From Lunularia cruciata (taxonomy: Eukaryota > Streptophyta > Marchantiopsida > Lunulariales > Lunulariaceae): 64,000 bases of DNA. Shown one piece after another: positions 44,781 through 57,405 of this stretch. How positions within the stretch are numbered: the first letter of the stretch is position 1; each line of letters begins with the position of its first letter. Both the position numbers and the translations under genes were made by a program. The stretch is taken from contig OX419760.1 of assembly GCA_948567375.1 (NCBI GenBank), positions 23,560,001-23,624,000 on the forward strand, read 5' to 3'. The notes below the pieces were generated by a model. It saw nothing but the letters and a program-made list of their open reading frames with translations. It had not been told where the DNA came from and did no database searches.

Positions 44781-47015
44781 ACTTTTTGACCTGGTAAGTA
44801 AAGGTGCACATTTGCTTTACACATAGATAGTCGATTGGCGCATTGAATTTACAGAGAATCTCGACGTCTGTAGGATGAACTGACAAAATGCCTAGCGATG
44901 ATGATCTTTACGATACTTTAATTCTGCACACAGCAAATGATGGGGATATTTTCTAGGGGGAATTTACAAGGCGTTGTAGGGGTAGTACACGTACCAGGTC
45001 CACCGGTTGGTAGATGTTTGTGTTCATTGTGTCATTCTTCCTACCATAATTTGCATGCACGATAGTTTTTTACTGGTTGTAGAGCTTAACATTGTACATG
45101 ATTCGAGAAGTTTGATTGTGATTGAACCGATCGAGAAGTACGGGTGCAAGTGCTTCATACCCATCGTTACTCTCCACTCTGCCATACTCTAGAAGTTCTG
45201 TCGATCTGTTAAATGTAGAGAGCCTACACAAACCCTCTAGATGTTCTAAACGCAACCGGCGACTAGAGCTCGAGACGTCTACAAGGTTGTCGCTGTCGGC
45301 TTGCGATCCATTAATTAAGGTTGGTCGATTTTGTGATAACATTTGGATTATGTTAGAATGGAATAAACACGATGCCATTCTGACGGGCTGTTTTACATCT
45401 GCAGATTGGCATGTCCTCCACTTTTTCACAGGAACTCCATGCAGACCCTTCCATATGTGTGCAGTACAAGGCAATTTTGGCGATCAACGGCCACGGGCTC
45501 GTGGTTACTGAACTGGCAGTATAATGATGGGTATCTATAATGGTAAAAGTGCCAATTCTTGCAATTCCAAGCACCAACATAATAATTGAGTAGATGTGCA
45601 AGTATATCCGCTCATAACTCCGGGGTTTCTTCCCATCTGCCCTTCCCTTTTCGACCAAAGCCTGACATTCATCTCTTTCTCTGAAGTAAAGCTGCAGTAC
45701 TCGTCTTTCTCGTGTAAGATCATCACCTGCAAATTTCAACAATTTTGTGCAGCAGAATGGTTCCAAAGCACACAGTGAAGATAGAGCAGAAAAAGATGTG
45801 GTTGTGGCTGCAGTTAAGAACTTCCGAGATTTGAATCTCTTTAGGAGAAAAGCTGGTCACGACTCCTCAAGTTTATCGTGGGCGTTACATCGTCCTCACA
45901 CAATCCTACCCATCCCTGCCGCTGTATGGCTCCAGTAGCCCAAGTTAGCGCGATATCTCCCACGACAAGATGCCAAGAGCAGAGTTCACCGAAGCTCTAT
46001 CCATCGGCGTCGTACCTGTGACTCTTGGCGGTTCTAATGTCAACGCCATGCTCAGTACTTAATCCACTGTAATAACAGTGAACTTTAACCACGTGTGGCA
46101 CGCAAGGGTTGAGAGGACGAAGTTGACTTGGAACTTAGCCAGACTTGTCCCTTAATATTATCAAGGTCAACGGAAAATAAATAAACGAAATTGTCTGTGA
46201 AGATTGCACTATAACGTCATAGAAATCACGAAGTCACTGAAGTGTTCGGACTGCAGTACACAATCAGTGAAGAAACATAACGTTCTGAAGTTTACCAATG
46301 AGTAGCACAGTGACGAATCTTGTTGAACGCTTCTTGAAAAGAACAACTTGAAAACACACAGTGTCAAGAGTTACTGCTCTGGAATTGTCAACGCGCGGGA
46401 GGGGGGGGGGGGGGGGAGGAGAGAGAACGATATAACCAAACGACTGGTTGTCAAGCATAGGAGTTTACCTGAGACACGCCATAGTCAACGGAGTGGATAT
46501 CCGCTACCACTCATCCACTGTGAGAGTGGTTTCTTAGATCGATGACGTGCTTAATTTTGGCCGATTCGCTATCCAAAAGGTGACGAACTTGAGATGACGA
46601 TGCGGCCACTCACGCGATTGGGTAATGCTTCTGACCAAGTCCTAAAGTCCACTCCGCCTATTTCTATAGACTCCAAGACGTAACACCATGCAAATTATAT
46701 CATCATGTTCGAAATTGACATCCTGTTGGAAATTATAAAAAGGAAAAAACTTCGACGATGTTCCAAAGGACGACATTCTTCGTCCATGTTTATTCCGTAC
46801 TTCGAAAAACTTAAGAAAGAAAAATTTTACATCGAGTTCCTTAGATCTAACATAAGCACTTGGTGATTTTGACAAATTATTTTGTCCAAACTCCGAAGTA
46901 AATGAGTCCTGTAAATTTACTAAACAAATTATGGAAAGTTTAAGTGACGACATATTGACGTAGTGTTCCTCTTCGCCCGTTAAAAATCAATGATTAACGC
47001 TGCTTTTGTTATTCT

Positions 47016-47071
47016 TGTTTTATCCTTGGACGGCTTGATGGGGTCTCTCTTCCTTCTGGTATCGCCTTTCA
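47016..47071 (+). repeat. Short dispersed hairpin repeat, copy 3 (diverged)
   Basis: Contains CCTTGGACGGCTTGATGGGG and a diverged remainder. The 13-bp direct repeat CTTTTGTTATTCT lies on both sides (47003-47015, 47072-47084). This may be a target duplication, but a similar word is internal to copy 2, so the boundary is uncertain. Confidence 0.55.
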
Positions 47072-48784
47072 CTTTTGTTATTCTCTATTCCTTCTTCTGA
47101 ATGCGACGTCACTTACAGGTTTGGAAAGAACTCTGCGGTGCCACAAAATGGATTCCTTACCATCTCACATGTACCTCCAGCCTTCTTTGTGGTAAAGTAA
47201 GTGACATGAGCTTAGAGTAAGAAGCCTGTATCTGATTCAAGTGCAATCTGCGTGTTCCCATCTTTCCTCAATACGCTGCCAAGACGCGTGGTCCTATTCG
47301 GCAATGAAGCGTCTCCTATGATTCGGTGGCACCGTTAGTGCAGGCTCTTGACTTTAGCTTTAAGATCGTAGAATGCGTTCCTCTATGTTTAGGCAACAGC
47401 GTACTTGATGCCGGAAGACAGGCGAAATGTCAACTCTTTATGGTCACTTGCGATTCAACACAACCTATTCATTGCAATTGCTGAAGATAGCACCTCCCAG
47501 GTGGAGCTTGAGGTCTAGTATTTACATTCACTCACATTGAATATACCATTGGTCAAACGTGGTCCGGATAGCAATGTTGCGCTGTTCCTTGTTGGAGCTT
47601 CCACCTCAAATCTGTGATATGCACATGTGTCAGCAGATAAGGGAAACTGCACTCAGTCTAGGGGATTCAATACGAGATAACTGCTTGCTACAGTTTCTCG
47701 CGCTCATTACATAAGAAAGTGGCAAACTGAAACTTATGTTTGTGAGATTCTTATGAGGAAACAAGTCTAAACTTCATGGCGTTGTGGAAAGTCCCCAAGC
47801 AACTTCGTGGAAAAGACATCCTCGGGGAAGAAATTATCGTAAGAATTTCTTCCCCCAGGTTGTCTTATTAGAATATCTAAAACAATCTGTACATCCTGGT
47901 CTCTACACTTCCAAATAAATATTGGACCAAAGTCGTCGGTTACTTTCTAGACGAACTAAGTTTTTGCATTTTCGCTCTATAGAATGCTTAAGTGAGGGGA
48001 GATGTCATTGTCTCTCGAAGGAGATGATCCTAATTTAATTTAGCTCGTGACCAAAGAGTCTTTTGTTGTTTGCTGATCATGAAGCCACATTCAAGACTTT
48101 GAATGAAATCTTGAATTCTTGCATTAATCTAAAATGCTGAATACGTTTCTAGAAATATTAAATCCACTATATAATAGGAACAGAATTCTTAATAAGCATA
48201 TATGAGAGTTTAGCAAATTCTGAGTATTTCCGTTAACACTTCGCAACCTAGCCTAGCCTCGATCGATCACTTAGTAATAATATAAGATCAGCTCTTCGCC
48301 CTACAGATTTGGAACCGTCACGGTAGAAGTCTCAAACCGAAATTGAAGTTTTCTTTGAACTCTTGTTCACCTCCAGAGGATTGTAATCGTTCCCTTTAAT
48401 TTCATTGAGGTAGATGTTCATGAACGCATGCGCATTTGAAAGGGTGTGATAAAGGGGCATTTACCTTTATGATTACGAGATTTTACTTCTTCATCACCCG
48501 AAGTACCGGGATACACGTCTCCTGGAACATAAGAAATAGCTTTCTTAATCAAAATCTATCAGCTTTAACATACAAGGATCCTTCGATATTTACATAATTG
48601 ATTGTATTCATTACTACAGTATATCAAACCACTGAACCGTAAATTAACTGAGTCTCAAGCAAAGGCTACTTTAGTGGGAATGGTTTTCGAGAAGGTTGCA
48701 GTTCCCCCATGGTCTAATAATTTCGACCGGAGAGGGAAAAACCAAGAAGCCAGCTGTCCTAGACTGGAGTTTATGTAGTCAGGT

Positions 48785-48811
48785 AGAATTCTAGAATTCT
48801 AGAATTCTATT
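48785..48811. repeat. AGAATTCT short tandem repeat
   Basis: Three copies of an 8-bp palindromic AGAATTCT/CTAGAATT unit, directly before hairpin repeat copy 4. Confidence 0.9.
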
Positions 48812-48821
48812 CTAGATCCAT

Positions 48822-48890
48822 TCTCACCCTTGTACGGCTTGATGGGTCTTCCCATCCATCGTGTTTTCTACGCGGTCGCCCTTTTCTCTC
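48822..48890 (+). mobile_element. Short dispersed hairpin repeat, copy 4, with 12-bp target duplication
   Basis: The 69-bp segment starts TCTCACCCTTGTACGGC and ends CTTTTCTCTC. It is flanked by perfect copies of TTCTAGATCCAT (48810-48821 and 48891-48902). It carries the palindrome GATGGG-TCTT-CCCATC and TTCTACGCGGTCGCC, shared with copies 1 and 2. The exact long duplication indicates that this short sequence was inserted as a unit, probably by target-primed reverse transcription. No coding capacity. Confidence 0.8.
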
Positions 48891-49671
48891 TTCTAGATCC
48901 ATGGGATACCAGTACACATACGATGCATCATAGTACTTATAATTAGCCTTCTTCTCGACTAATGACAGGTTTGACTGGTTGATGCGCAGTCTGAAAAGGT
49001 TGCTTCACGTCGATAACGGAAGATTGGGAGTAATGGGGGACAGTGGGTAATAAAGCACCATTTGGTTGTCCACACATGTTCTCGTCCAGCCTAAAAGATA
49101 GGATCGGATTGTGGGGTTGACATTGGAATTACATATAAATACTGTTCGATTCACGGCAACAATCCACTTTCTAGCGCACCGATCGTGGAAACTTTTCGGA
49201 CTTCCATGCTCTACGCCAATTTCACAAATTTTAGAACCGCTGCATCTTGAAACGTGCAACATCGTGCACCAAAGCAATCGAACTGCGCCTTGTTCTCTGA
49301 GCCACAGCAAGTCTTCAAGATGTTTATGATGGAGGTCTGGAGGATAAAGCAATGTCCATATTTAAGACGACAATCGGATGAAGGCACAGTTTGCTACCAA
49401 AGTGAAAGTTTGTTCCGCGATTTCTGATCCATTTTCAGTGCCGAACATCAAGTTACTAACATAGATAGATGGGGTGGAAACTAATCATACTGACCTGTTC
49501 TGTCGATCGATCTGCTCTGTCGATCAACTTCTGAGTTCTCAGACCTTTTCTTCGCTCTTTCTTAGATTCAGCGAGTCAGTTTTAAGACACAATATACTGC
49601 TTACCTAGATCTGGTTGCAACGAGTTCTACTTGAGGGCTTATAACACTTGTCGGAGGCGATTGGAGCTGTG

Positions 49672-50169
49672 ATGGAACAAAGGGTGCCGGTTGTGTTGAC
49701 TCTGATGCTACTCCTAATAGTGCCAATGTGCACTGCTTTTCGGATACCAAAGTCGTTCGGTGAGTCTCTTTGCGCCTCGACTCAATCTCTTATCCTTTGA
49801 AACATAGGTGTGAATTCTGCTGTACAAAATCTCCGTCACCTTTACTGGTGTATGTGTTCTATGAGCGGATCACAGTACAGGAGCCCCAATTGTACAGTAG
49901 TGTAAGTGGAGATTTGCGATGTAGTCATTCTTTATGTTCGGAAATCAACTTACAGTACCTTGAAGCGTCTAAATAATAGTGGGACATCAGTCACATTGTC
50001 CATTGCTGCCTAGATCGTTTGCCACTTCCTTCAAGAGGTCACATGTAGCAACCTGCAGACTGGGCCTCAAGGCTATACAATCTGCTTCTCTCGCCTTTTC
50101 TTTCGAATTGCAACAGACTCACAACAGAAGGTCGATGTGCTAACTCTTGCAGTGACTGTATACAATTAA
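49672..50169 (+). CDS. Tentative small secreted protein, three exons (74 aa)
   Basis: Exons 49672-49759, 49876-49901 and 50059-50169 give 225 bases in a consistent frame. The first encodes a good signal peptide (charged start MEQR, hydrophobic VVLTLMLLLIV, then Cys-Thr-Ala as a cleavage site) and ends at a consensus donor GTGAGT. Exon 2 ends at GTAAGT, and exon 3 follows CTGCAG and ends TAA. The mature part would be about 50 residues with no known motif. Exon 1 is the best supported; exon 2 is very short and exons 2-3 were chosen by phase, so the 3' part may be wrong. No family recognised. Confidence 0.25.
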
Positions 50170-53100
50170 CGCTGTAGTCGCTCTAGAAATCTCGTCATCA
50201 TGTTGCAGAAGAGCAGATTCTGTGCTGTTATCATTCTCGTAATTTAGTCGAGGTTTCCCTCCCATATGCAACTGACAACCACATTGCCATACCTCTAGCG
50301 AAATGGAGTCTTTCGACGTTGAATCAACCGACGCTGTTTCTGAATCAGCGTCTGAATTTCAATTACAAAGCCAATTTGTTGGATGAGTTTTAGACTGCTC
50401 ACATCTTCTGTAAATTTGGAGGGTTGACAATTGCAATGCCTGCTCAAGAGGACTGACACCCTATCTAGTGATCCACTAGCCGCATGTCTCTTAGTAGATT
50501 CACGTTGTCTAAGCTGACTCGGAATCAGTTTGAGTTTTTCAAAGTCTTTGAACAATCTTAAACCGGTTCTTGTAAAGGCCAGCTAATTTCAACCTACTAC
50601 CCCTAGGTAGCTAGTTGTAGTCTAACGCATCCTCATCAACACCTAGTCATCTGCACTAAAGAAATCATCTGGAAGTCAAGTTTGTCGTTTGTCGTTTTCT
50701 GGCAGCATCCGGTCATGGAACTGTTGCTTGTTTGCCTACGTCGAGTAAGGCTACTAAAGAGTCTCTCACTTCGGTTGGCAGATATTAAATATATCTATCC
50801 GATTGTTAGCTTTGCTTGCGTTGCCCAAACCCCCAGTGACGTCATAGGTGATGTCCTACGCGCTGTACTGTCAAAACAAGATAACTCATTCGCATAAGCT
50901 CTTCTACAGAGCAGTGGAAGTTCTTATAGTGATTTTCTAAACGCGGTACAGCAATGAAGGGCATCTTCTTGGGGAAAATAAGTTCTGACTTGACTTGTTA
51001 CATGCTGTGCGGTGCAGGCAAATTTGGACGCGTACCAGCCGTTGCGAGAGGGGAGAATGAACTAACTATGGTGGTCAACTTGCAGTACCAGGCGCAACAT
51101 CCCAAGTCTGTAAAAGAATCTGGTGCGACGCAAGAATCTGACGATCAAGATGTTTGCAATGGGCTGAATGGCTTTCAACTTGCGCACTGCCAGAGACAAA
51201 GGTTTGAACGTTTTCTGGTCGAGGCCGATTACCCAGATGCTAAAGCCAACGATAACGCTGTCTATGCTCCACTTCCTTCGTAATCGAGTCAAATTTGGTG
51301 AATTCCTCTCGAAGAGTCTCAGTTGGGTCACTGTTATTGATCATCTTCTCCAGTATATGCCCTGCGTCTGAAGCACCTACATGTCTTATTCGGACGGGGA
51401 TAACCTAATTTTTCGGATCCGCGTGCTGCTCATGGCGCACGACTAGACGTAATGTCTTTGACAGTTCACTTGGTTTGCTGCTTGGTTATGAGGCTTCTGT
51501 AAATAATTAGCTCATGCACTTAGACCGGACCATTTATGAGCCTCATGGAGCAAGATTCGTAAACTTCTGGTGAATTCTGGAACCGGAGTTTGATCAGGAT
51601 CAGTGACTGGAATTTTGGCCCATGCCTATTCTTCTGCCTATGTCGACGTGTGAATGATTTGACTCATAAGCATTTCGCTAGCTAGGAAATAAGGATGGAG
51701 GTACATGTTCTGATAGCTTTGTACAGTGACCCTATCACTCAAAAATATGTAAGGATCTCGACAAGAAAAGTAAACAACCCCTTAAGAGATTTTTTTGACT
51801 TTATGTGCTGTAATCGAGGAAGCAGCTCGAGCGAAGAGTATTCTTCATTCCGCTATCCCTCATTCTGCAGTATGAATCGTTTCGGATATCTCATGTTGTA
51901 ATGTGTTCATGATCATCTCATCCTTCAATCATTTCTAGAAACACTACTCTTTGAGAAGGAGCAGTTACAGACATCTAAACAGGTATGCATGTTATGGGAA
52001 GTAATGTTCGAGTGCAGTCGAATATCTTATAGTATCTGTTGTAATTAATCTTGATGTGACAGGACGAGGTGACGAACTGTAAACTGATTGGTTATACAGT
52101 GGTACTCCATCCCCTCCTACATCAGCAAATCTTCAAACAGGAGTAGAGAGAAGACATATAACTGCGGCAATGCTCTAATGATTTGATGCTAATCCTTGGA
52201 GCAAATATGAATCAATGTTAAATTGACGAAGCAATTTCAGTGCTGCGCAAAGTTATACTCCTCAGACAAGTCAACTGCTCCCATCCGACAGTAAAGGTGA
52301 TAATTGCCTTTGGACGGTGGAGGGTGGATGAGAATCGTGAGATTCCTGCATCGCCCATACAACAATGAAGGAATCTGTCGTGATAACGAATAGATTTCTC
52401 TACCTCGTACCTTGACAGAACTTACCCTAGGGACGGCTCAACTGGCCCGTGAACATGCAGGCGTGACATCGTACTATTTCTTCACTTGCAGCTGCAGCAT
52501 AACGTGCAATGACGACTCTTCGTCACTCAGTTTAATCTACAAATCTACTCTGTTCTACAGCTTTCAACTTCGGGAAGTCCCACTGTAGGAAAATCTATGT
52601 CATCTTTATTTTTCATATACTGTTGCTGTCAAACAGCAGTAATAGTAATCGTTCCATATCGTGCTCGGAGGTGCGAAGTGTAGATGAAAGGAACAGAAAA
52701 TTATTCAAGATTGCGTCAGCCAGTGAGCGAAGGGCGTTTCTCTTAAATATATGAAAGAATATATAACACGGAAGGTTCCCAGATTTTACGGCAGGGTGAC
52801 ATGAGATAGGTGATGTATGCATCCAGATGCGGGTCCATACCCCTCACAATATGTGATCCACGGAAGCAAGTACAGGATTGCAAATCCAGCCTATGCTCTG
52901 GAAGTAGGAGCGGACCCTACCAAAGAAAAATATGTCCGGCATCCACAGCGGATTCTCTTCGTTCGCTATGCACGTTGTATGTCATATGTGCCACCTTTGA
53001 GCACAACGTAATTTTAGCAACCACAGGTCAGTAGCAAACCATTCTAAACTTTCGGAAGAAGGAAAAGAGAAGCTCATGATCACAAGGTAGAACATTTCCC

Positions 53101-56100
53101 GATGCAGCCATGTCAATGCGAACGACAAAAAAGGGATCACGGAATCGATTGAATACGAACATGCAAAATTCGTCATATACAACGGCAGTGAATCACCTTA
53201 GAATCGGGAGGTGCTTAGGACGTCTTCAGATTGAGTAGTCTGTGTTATAGAAGTAAAACCTTTGAGTCTAGTGACCCTGAATTCATTGGTGTCGCTGGAT
53301 TCGAAGGTTCTACAAGGACCGCTGCACGGAGAAAACTTTAGCTCTTTTCACAGTCTCACCGAGATAAATTCAGACTACACGCCCTCTACGCTTGCATGTC
53401 ATAGGTAACCGGGGGGGACTGCCATAGACTGCAGAAGAAGTCATGCAGGTCGGGATGGCAACTTCCGGAATCATTTACCATCCTGTGTTTAATGATTAGA
53501 TACTGCAACAGTTCTGTAATTGAGTTGAGTTCACAAGAGAATTAGCTTTGTTACGATCGAAGTTGGAGATAACTGAACCTTGAAGGCTTCAGACCATTAC
53601 ATTTGTTCTCATCTGCACTATTTCCAGTCGTGATTATAGGGTGGTGCATAGTTAATATATACTATATACCTCAACTGCGGGTCATCTATCTACAAGAGGC
53701 GGATTGGACGTCTTTTCGAATCCGCATAATGGAAGAGTCGACATGCCGACGTCACGATACAGATCAGATTAATCAAGCCTTTCATCAATTTTCTATCTAT
53801 ATCGGTAAGTCATCTTTCGACTCAAGCACTTTGTATATATTTCTCGTATTCTTCACAATATTAACTTGAGATTGATCTAAAACTGCCTTAGAGTTTGAGC
53901 TTTATAATGGCGGCTACCTATTCCATGGCAACTCATTCTAACGTAGCAATGAAGTATGTCCATCCTGAGACGTGGCTTTCGGATTTGGGATGCCTCGGAG
54001 TATATCACTTCTTTGGCTAAGCAAACTACTAAGCAAACTTCTGAGTCTTATTTTTTCAGAACAATGCAGGCAGGTGCTAAGCAAATGGCAACGCCTCTAG
54101 TTGAAGTCTCATGAACCACATCAGCTGGACCCAACTCCAAACTTCAAACTTTCGGGGCTCCAGTCAAGATATAGGCAGATCATCAGTATCATATCAATAA
54201 AAGAATCATGAGTGCTTGAATTGGGGGTGTCTTTGCAGTTAAACTCAACCAAGCCCAAACTGTTGCGAGGGTTCATTATGCGAAGTCCGGGCATATTTCT
54301 ATGGTCCTGGCAACTTCTACGGTGCGGTGGTTGCTTTGTTTAACTGAGAAGAATGAGGAATCTCCAAACATTCAACTTTACAGCGTCCCGTGAATCGTGA
54401 CCGTACATGTCTGTCAGCACGTATAACAGTCTCCAATCATAAAACTCGACTCCGCTTGCACACACGTTACCGAATGGTCTGGACTACTTTGAATGATGAG
54501 CTTCACAATATCAAAGAAAGTCCAAAAACAGTGAAAAGCTGATCATAATAATGATCATGGTATTAGATGAACTCATCGATTGTGCATACTACAACAGGTT
54601 CAAAATTCCTTGAATTGCCCCCATCATAATGGGGCAGCAAGGACCGGGCAATTGCGTTTATCATATCTACTGTTGATCTACCATAAGTTCGAATTTTACA
54701 ACCGAATCTGGCCCGGACTCTACAACTTCCGAATCACGAATCTGTTTGAGACATGACAAATTACAAAATTTGCTCCTGTACCGGATACTAGTGTCATCGA
54801 CTTGTAAATACTGTACTGACGTGACAATTGGTCGCATCCTTACCAAGTGGACCGTTTCTCTATGGTCGGTCAAAAGAGTTAGTCCTGCATATACAGAGCA
54901 CATGCCTAATATGATCATGAAGCGCAGAGTGAAAAAGTCAAACGAGGGGATTGGTACCAAGATGGCTAATCACAGTCTTAGATGAAAGTTTTGTTCAGAT
55001 CGTGAAGTAAAGCTAGATAGCTAGCTACGAATTCTCAAAGTCAGCGCACTGAACAAATACGACTCCGTTAAAGACGAAGGAGTTGATATAAGATGGTTTA
55101 ATATGCTGACAAATACACCTTGTCCATGTTACTGAATTTTTTCCTGAAAATATGTTTTAGACTCTTAGCAATTAGAAAGAAAATCAGAGTTAATTAACCA
55201 ACAACAACAGATCACCTGTACCTAAACACGACTTCATCAGCGACTGAACTCAGTCGCTCAGCTCATGAAAATGTGTTAGGTACGGTATCATCTAATCAGC
55301 ATCCTGAACTTTGAAGTTCAACATACCGAGGAGGTGATTTGCTTGTGACATCTACTGTCCAGTTCAGGCCTAGGAAAGCGATTTCCCAAACTGCATGTAC
55401 GTAGTGCAATCCTCCACCTGTTCCAACAGTTCTAGATTCTGGTCTTTCTCCTCTGCGTGTGGCATCTAAGGATTGCTTTGCCTGGTCCAGCTAGATGTCC
55501 AGATACTCAGTATGTAACTGCACACTTAATTTAGAGTCAAGCAATACTGTACTTCTCCCATGAAGTTAGACCCAGCAATATAGATTACTGATTCTGGAGA
55601 AGCACGAACATCTCATTGGTTCGTTCTGAATAGACCTCGTTTCATCCGGTACATTTACTCTAGTATCGTTTAATATGTTCAGTTGAGAACCGCAGAGTTT
55701 GACATTCTCGGTACAACTCAACAGTGCCCATAAGATCAGCGAATTCTTTGAGAATTCAGGACAGTATATTGCTGAGTTTTGTGGTGAGCTGGAGTTCCAT
55801 GGGTGAAATGAAAATTGCATTCAAATTTTCTCCGGTTGTCAAGTGTACTTCGAAGAGAGTGCACCTTTGTCTCGATACGGACCTCTCGCCTGAATCGACA
55901 TATTACTGTTGTTTTCAACCAAACTTCCATGTGTTCGATGGACCCTTATTTTTTCGATACTTAGAAGAGACCTACATTCGGAGCTTTACGTAAAGTGACA
56001 AGGAAGTTGCACAAAACCTGATCAAACCCTGTAGTTCCTGGTCCTGCTTCAGAACTAATCACGGCTCACCGAATAAGATCTAGACATCTGGATATTTTTC

Positions 56101-57273
56101 TTGTTGTAGGGCTCCTCCTCTGCTTGTTCCGGCTTCTTTATGTTCGTCAATAGTTTTGCATAATCTTCTATCTCACAGAACAACTTATTATAGCACCTGC
56201 GCCATGCATCTTCCACTATCTAGCGGCATTTCGTGCAGTCCCTTTCCCCACCTTCTTGCTGCATATGTTGAATTAGACCACAATGCAGAAGTTCTAGTTC
56301 TCAAGCTGTGTCTAAAGTGAACGTGTTTTAGGAACGTACAATAGACCAAAATGTCCCAAATTGGTATAATCCTTGTCTCCTTGCTGAAAATTTTAACATA
56401 TTATAATGCTGATAGTAACAACATGATAACCACATTTGAAGATTCATTGTAGATTATCCTTTGTACCTCCGGCGACTTCCCTGCAAGACTGGATTGATGT
56501 GAAACCATCGAAGAACACTTGCAATTGCAGCATCTCGCGTGCTCCAGATCCTTGATTGCTTTAGGAGCACACCTTTCCCTGTTCAATTCACCGAACCGAA
56601 ATAAGTGTTGAGAGGGATAGCAGTCAAATTCGGTAGATCTACACATATCGAGATCTAAACTTGTTTAACGATTAGTTTCCGTTCATCGTCTTGGGAAAGC
56701 CACATTTTGCAGATTTTAAGGCTGGGCTGGACCTATGGCCGCAAGCGGCGAGCAGATCGTCGGATACTGGCCATGCAGACAATTCTTCAGCAGCGTGCAA
56801 AGACTTTTTAGTTCCCGGTGAAGCGTCACAACTTGATTTAATAGTCGACTCGCTCCGAACTGTAGTTCTATAATCGTTTCTCCTCGAAGTGTTGCAATTG
56901 CAGATTACAGTAGTCACTAATCAGTAATCTCGTGGCATGCAAACTATGGACTTTCGGGAATTTCTTTTACCTCGACTAATTCTCTCCCCACATGTTACAA
57001 AATGTGAATGAATGTTTCAAAAGACAAATTTCAAAATTATCGCCAGTAGCCATTTCCGAGCCGTATATTACTTTCTTGATACTGGCCTTCATGATGTGAT
57101 CCATTCCCTACCGGGTGCTACTCTTCTCCTTCATTGAACCATGGGTTGTATCATAGAATTGCGCATGCACAATATCAAGAACATGGTTAAATGTTTTCCA
57201 TAGTAGGTAATATAAGATCTACCAACGAGAATAATGTCAGTACTACTTTATTTAATGGAAGAGAATCTTTCCG
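50170..57273. other. No identifiable gene; scattered coding-like pieces
   Basis: The best coding-like pieces are 50954-51283 (plus, 109 codons), 52817-53008 (plus, 64 codons, with GPYPSQYVIHGSKYRIANP and EKYVRHPQRILFVRYAR) and 56691-56870 (plus, about 60 codons). None belongs to a family I know and none chains into a gene. A 9-bp perfect palindrome pair AGCGACTGA / TCAGTCGCT lies at 55239-55258. Confidence 0.35.

Positions 57274-57405
<132 letters not shown>

Larger units (their letters stand above)
44781..49600. other. Mostly unannotatable intergenic DNA
   Basis: Overlapping open frames on both strands at 45070-45766 (129-137 codons) resemble no family. A minus piece at 45619-45726 is bounded by acceptor- and donor-like sites and is rich in charged residues, but part of it (near 45625-45650) also resembles the dispersed hairpin repeat, so I do not call it a gene. 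A 16-base G run lies at 46401-46416. Confidence 0.4.

Noticed and set aside
45070-45766. Overlapping open frames of 129-137 codons on both strands
   Set aside because: They occupy different frames over the same DNA, show no family motif, and part of the region resembles the dispersed hairpin repeat. Chance frames in moderately GC-rich DNA are the simpler explanation.
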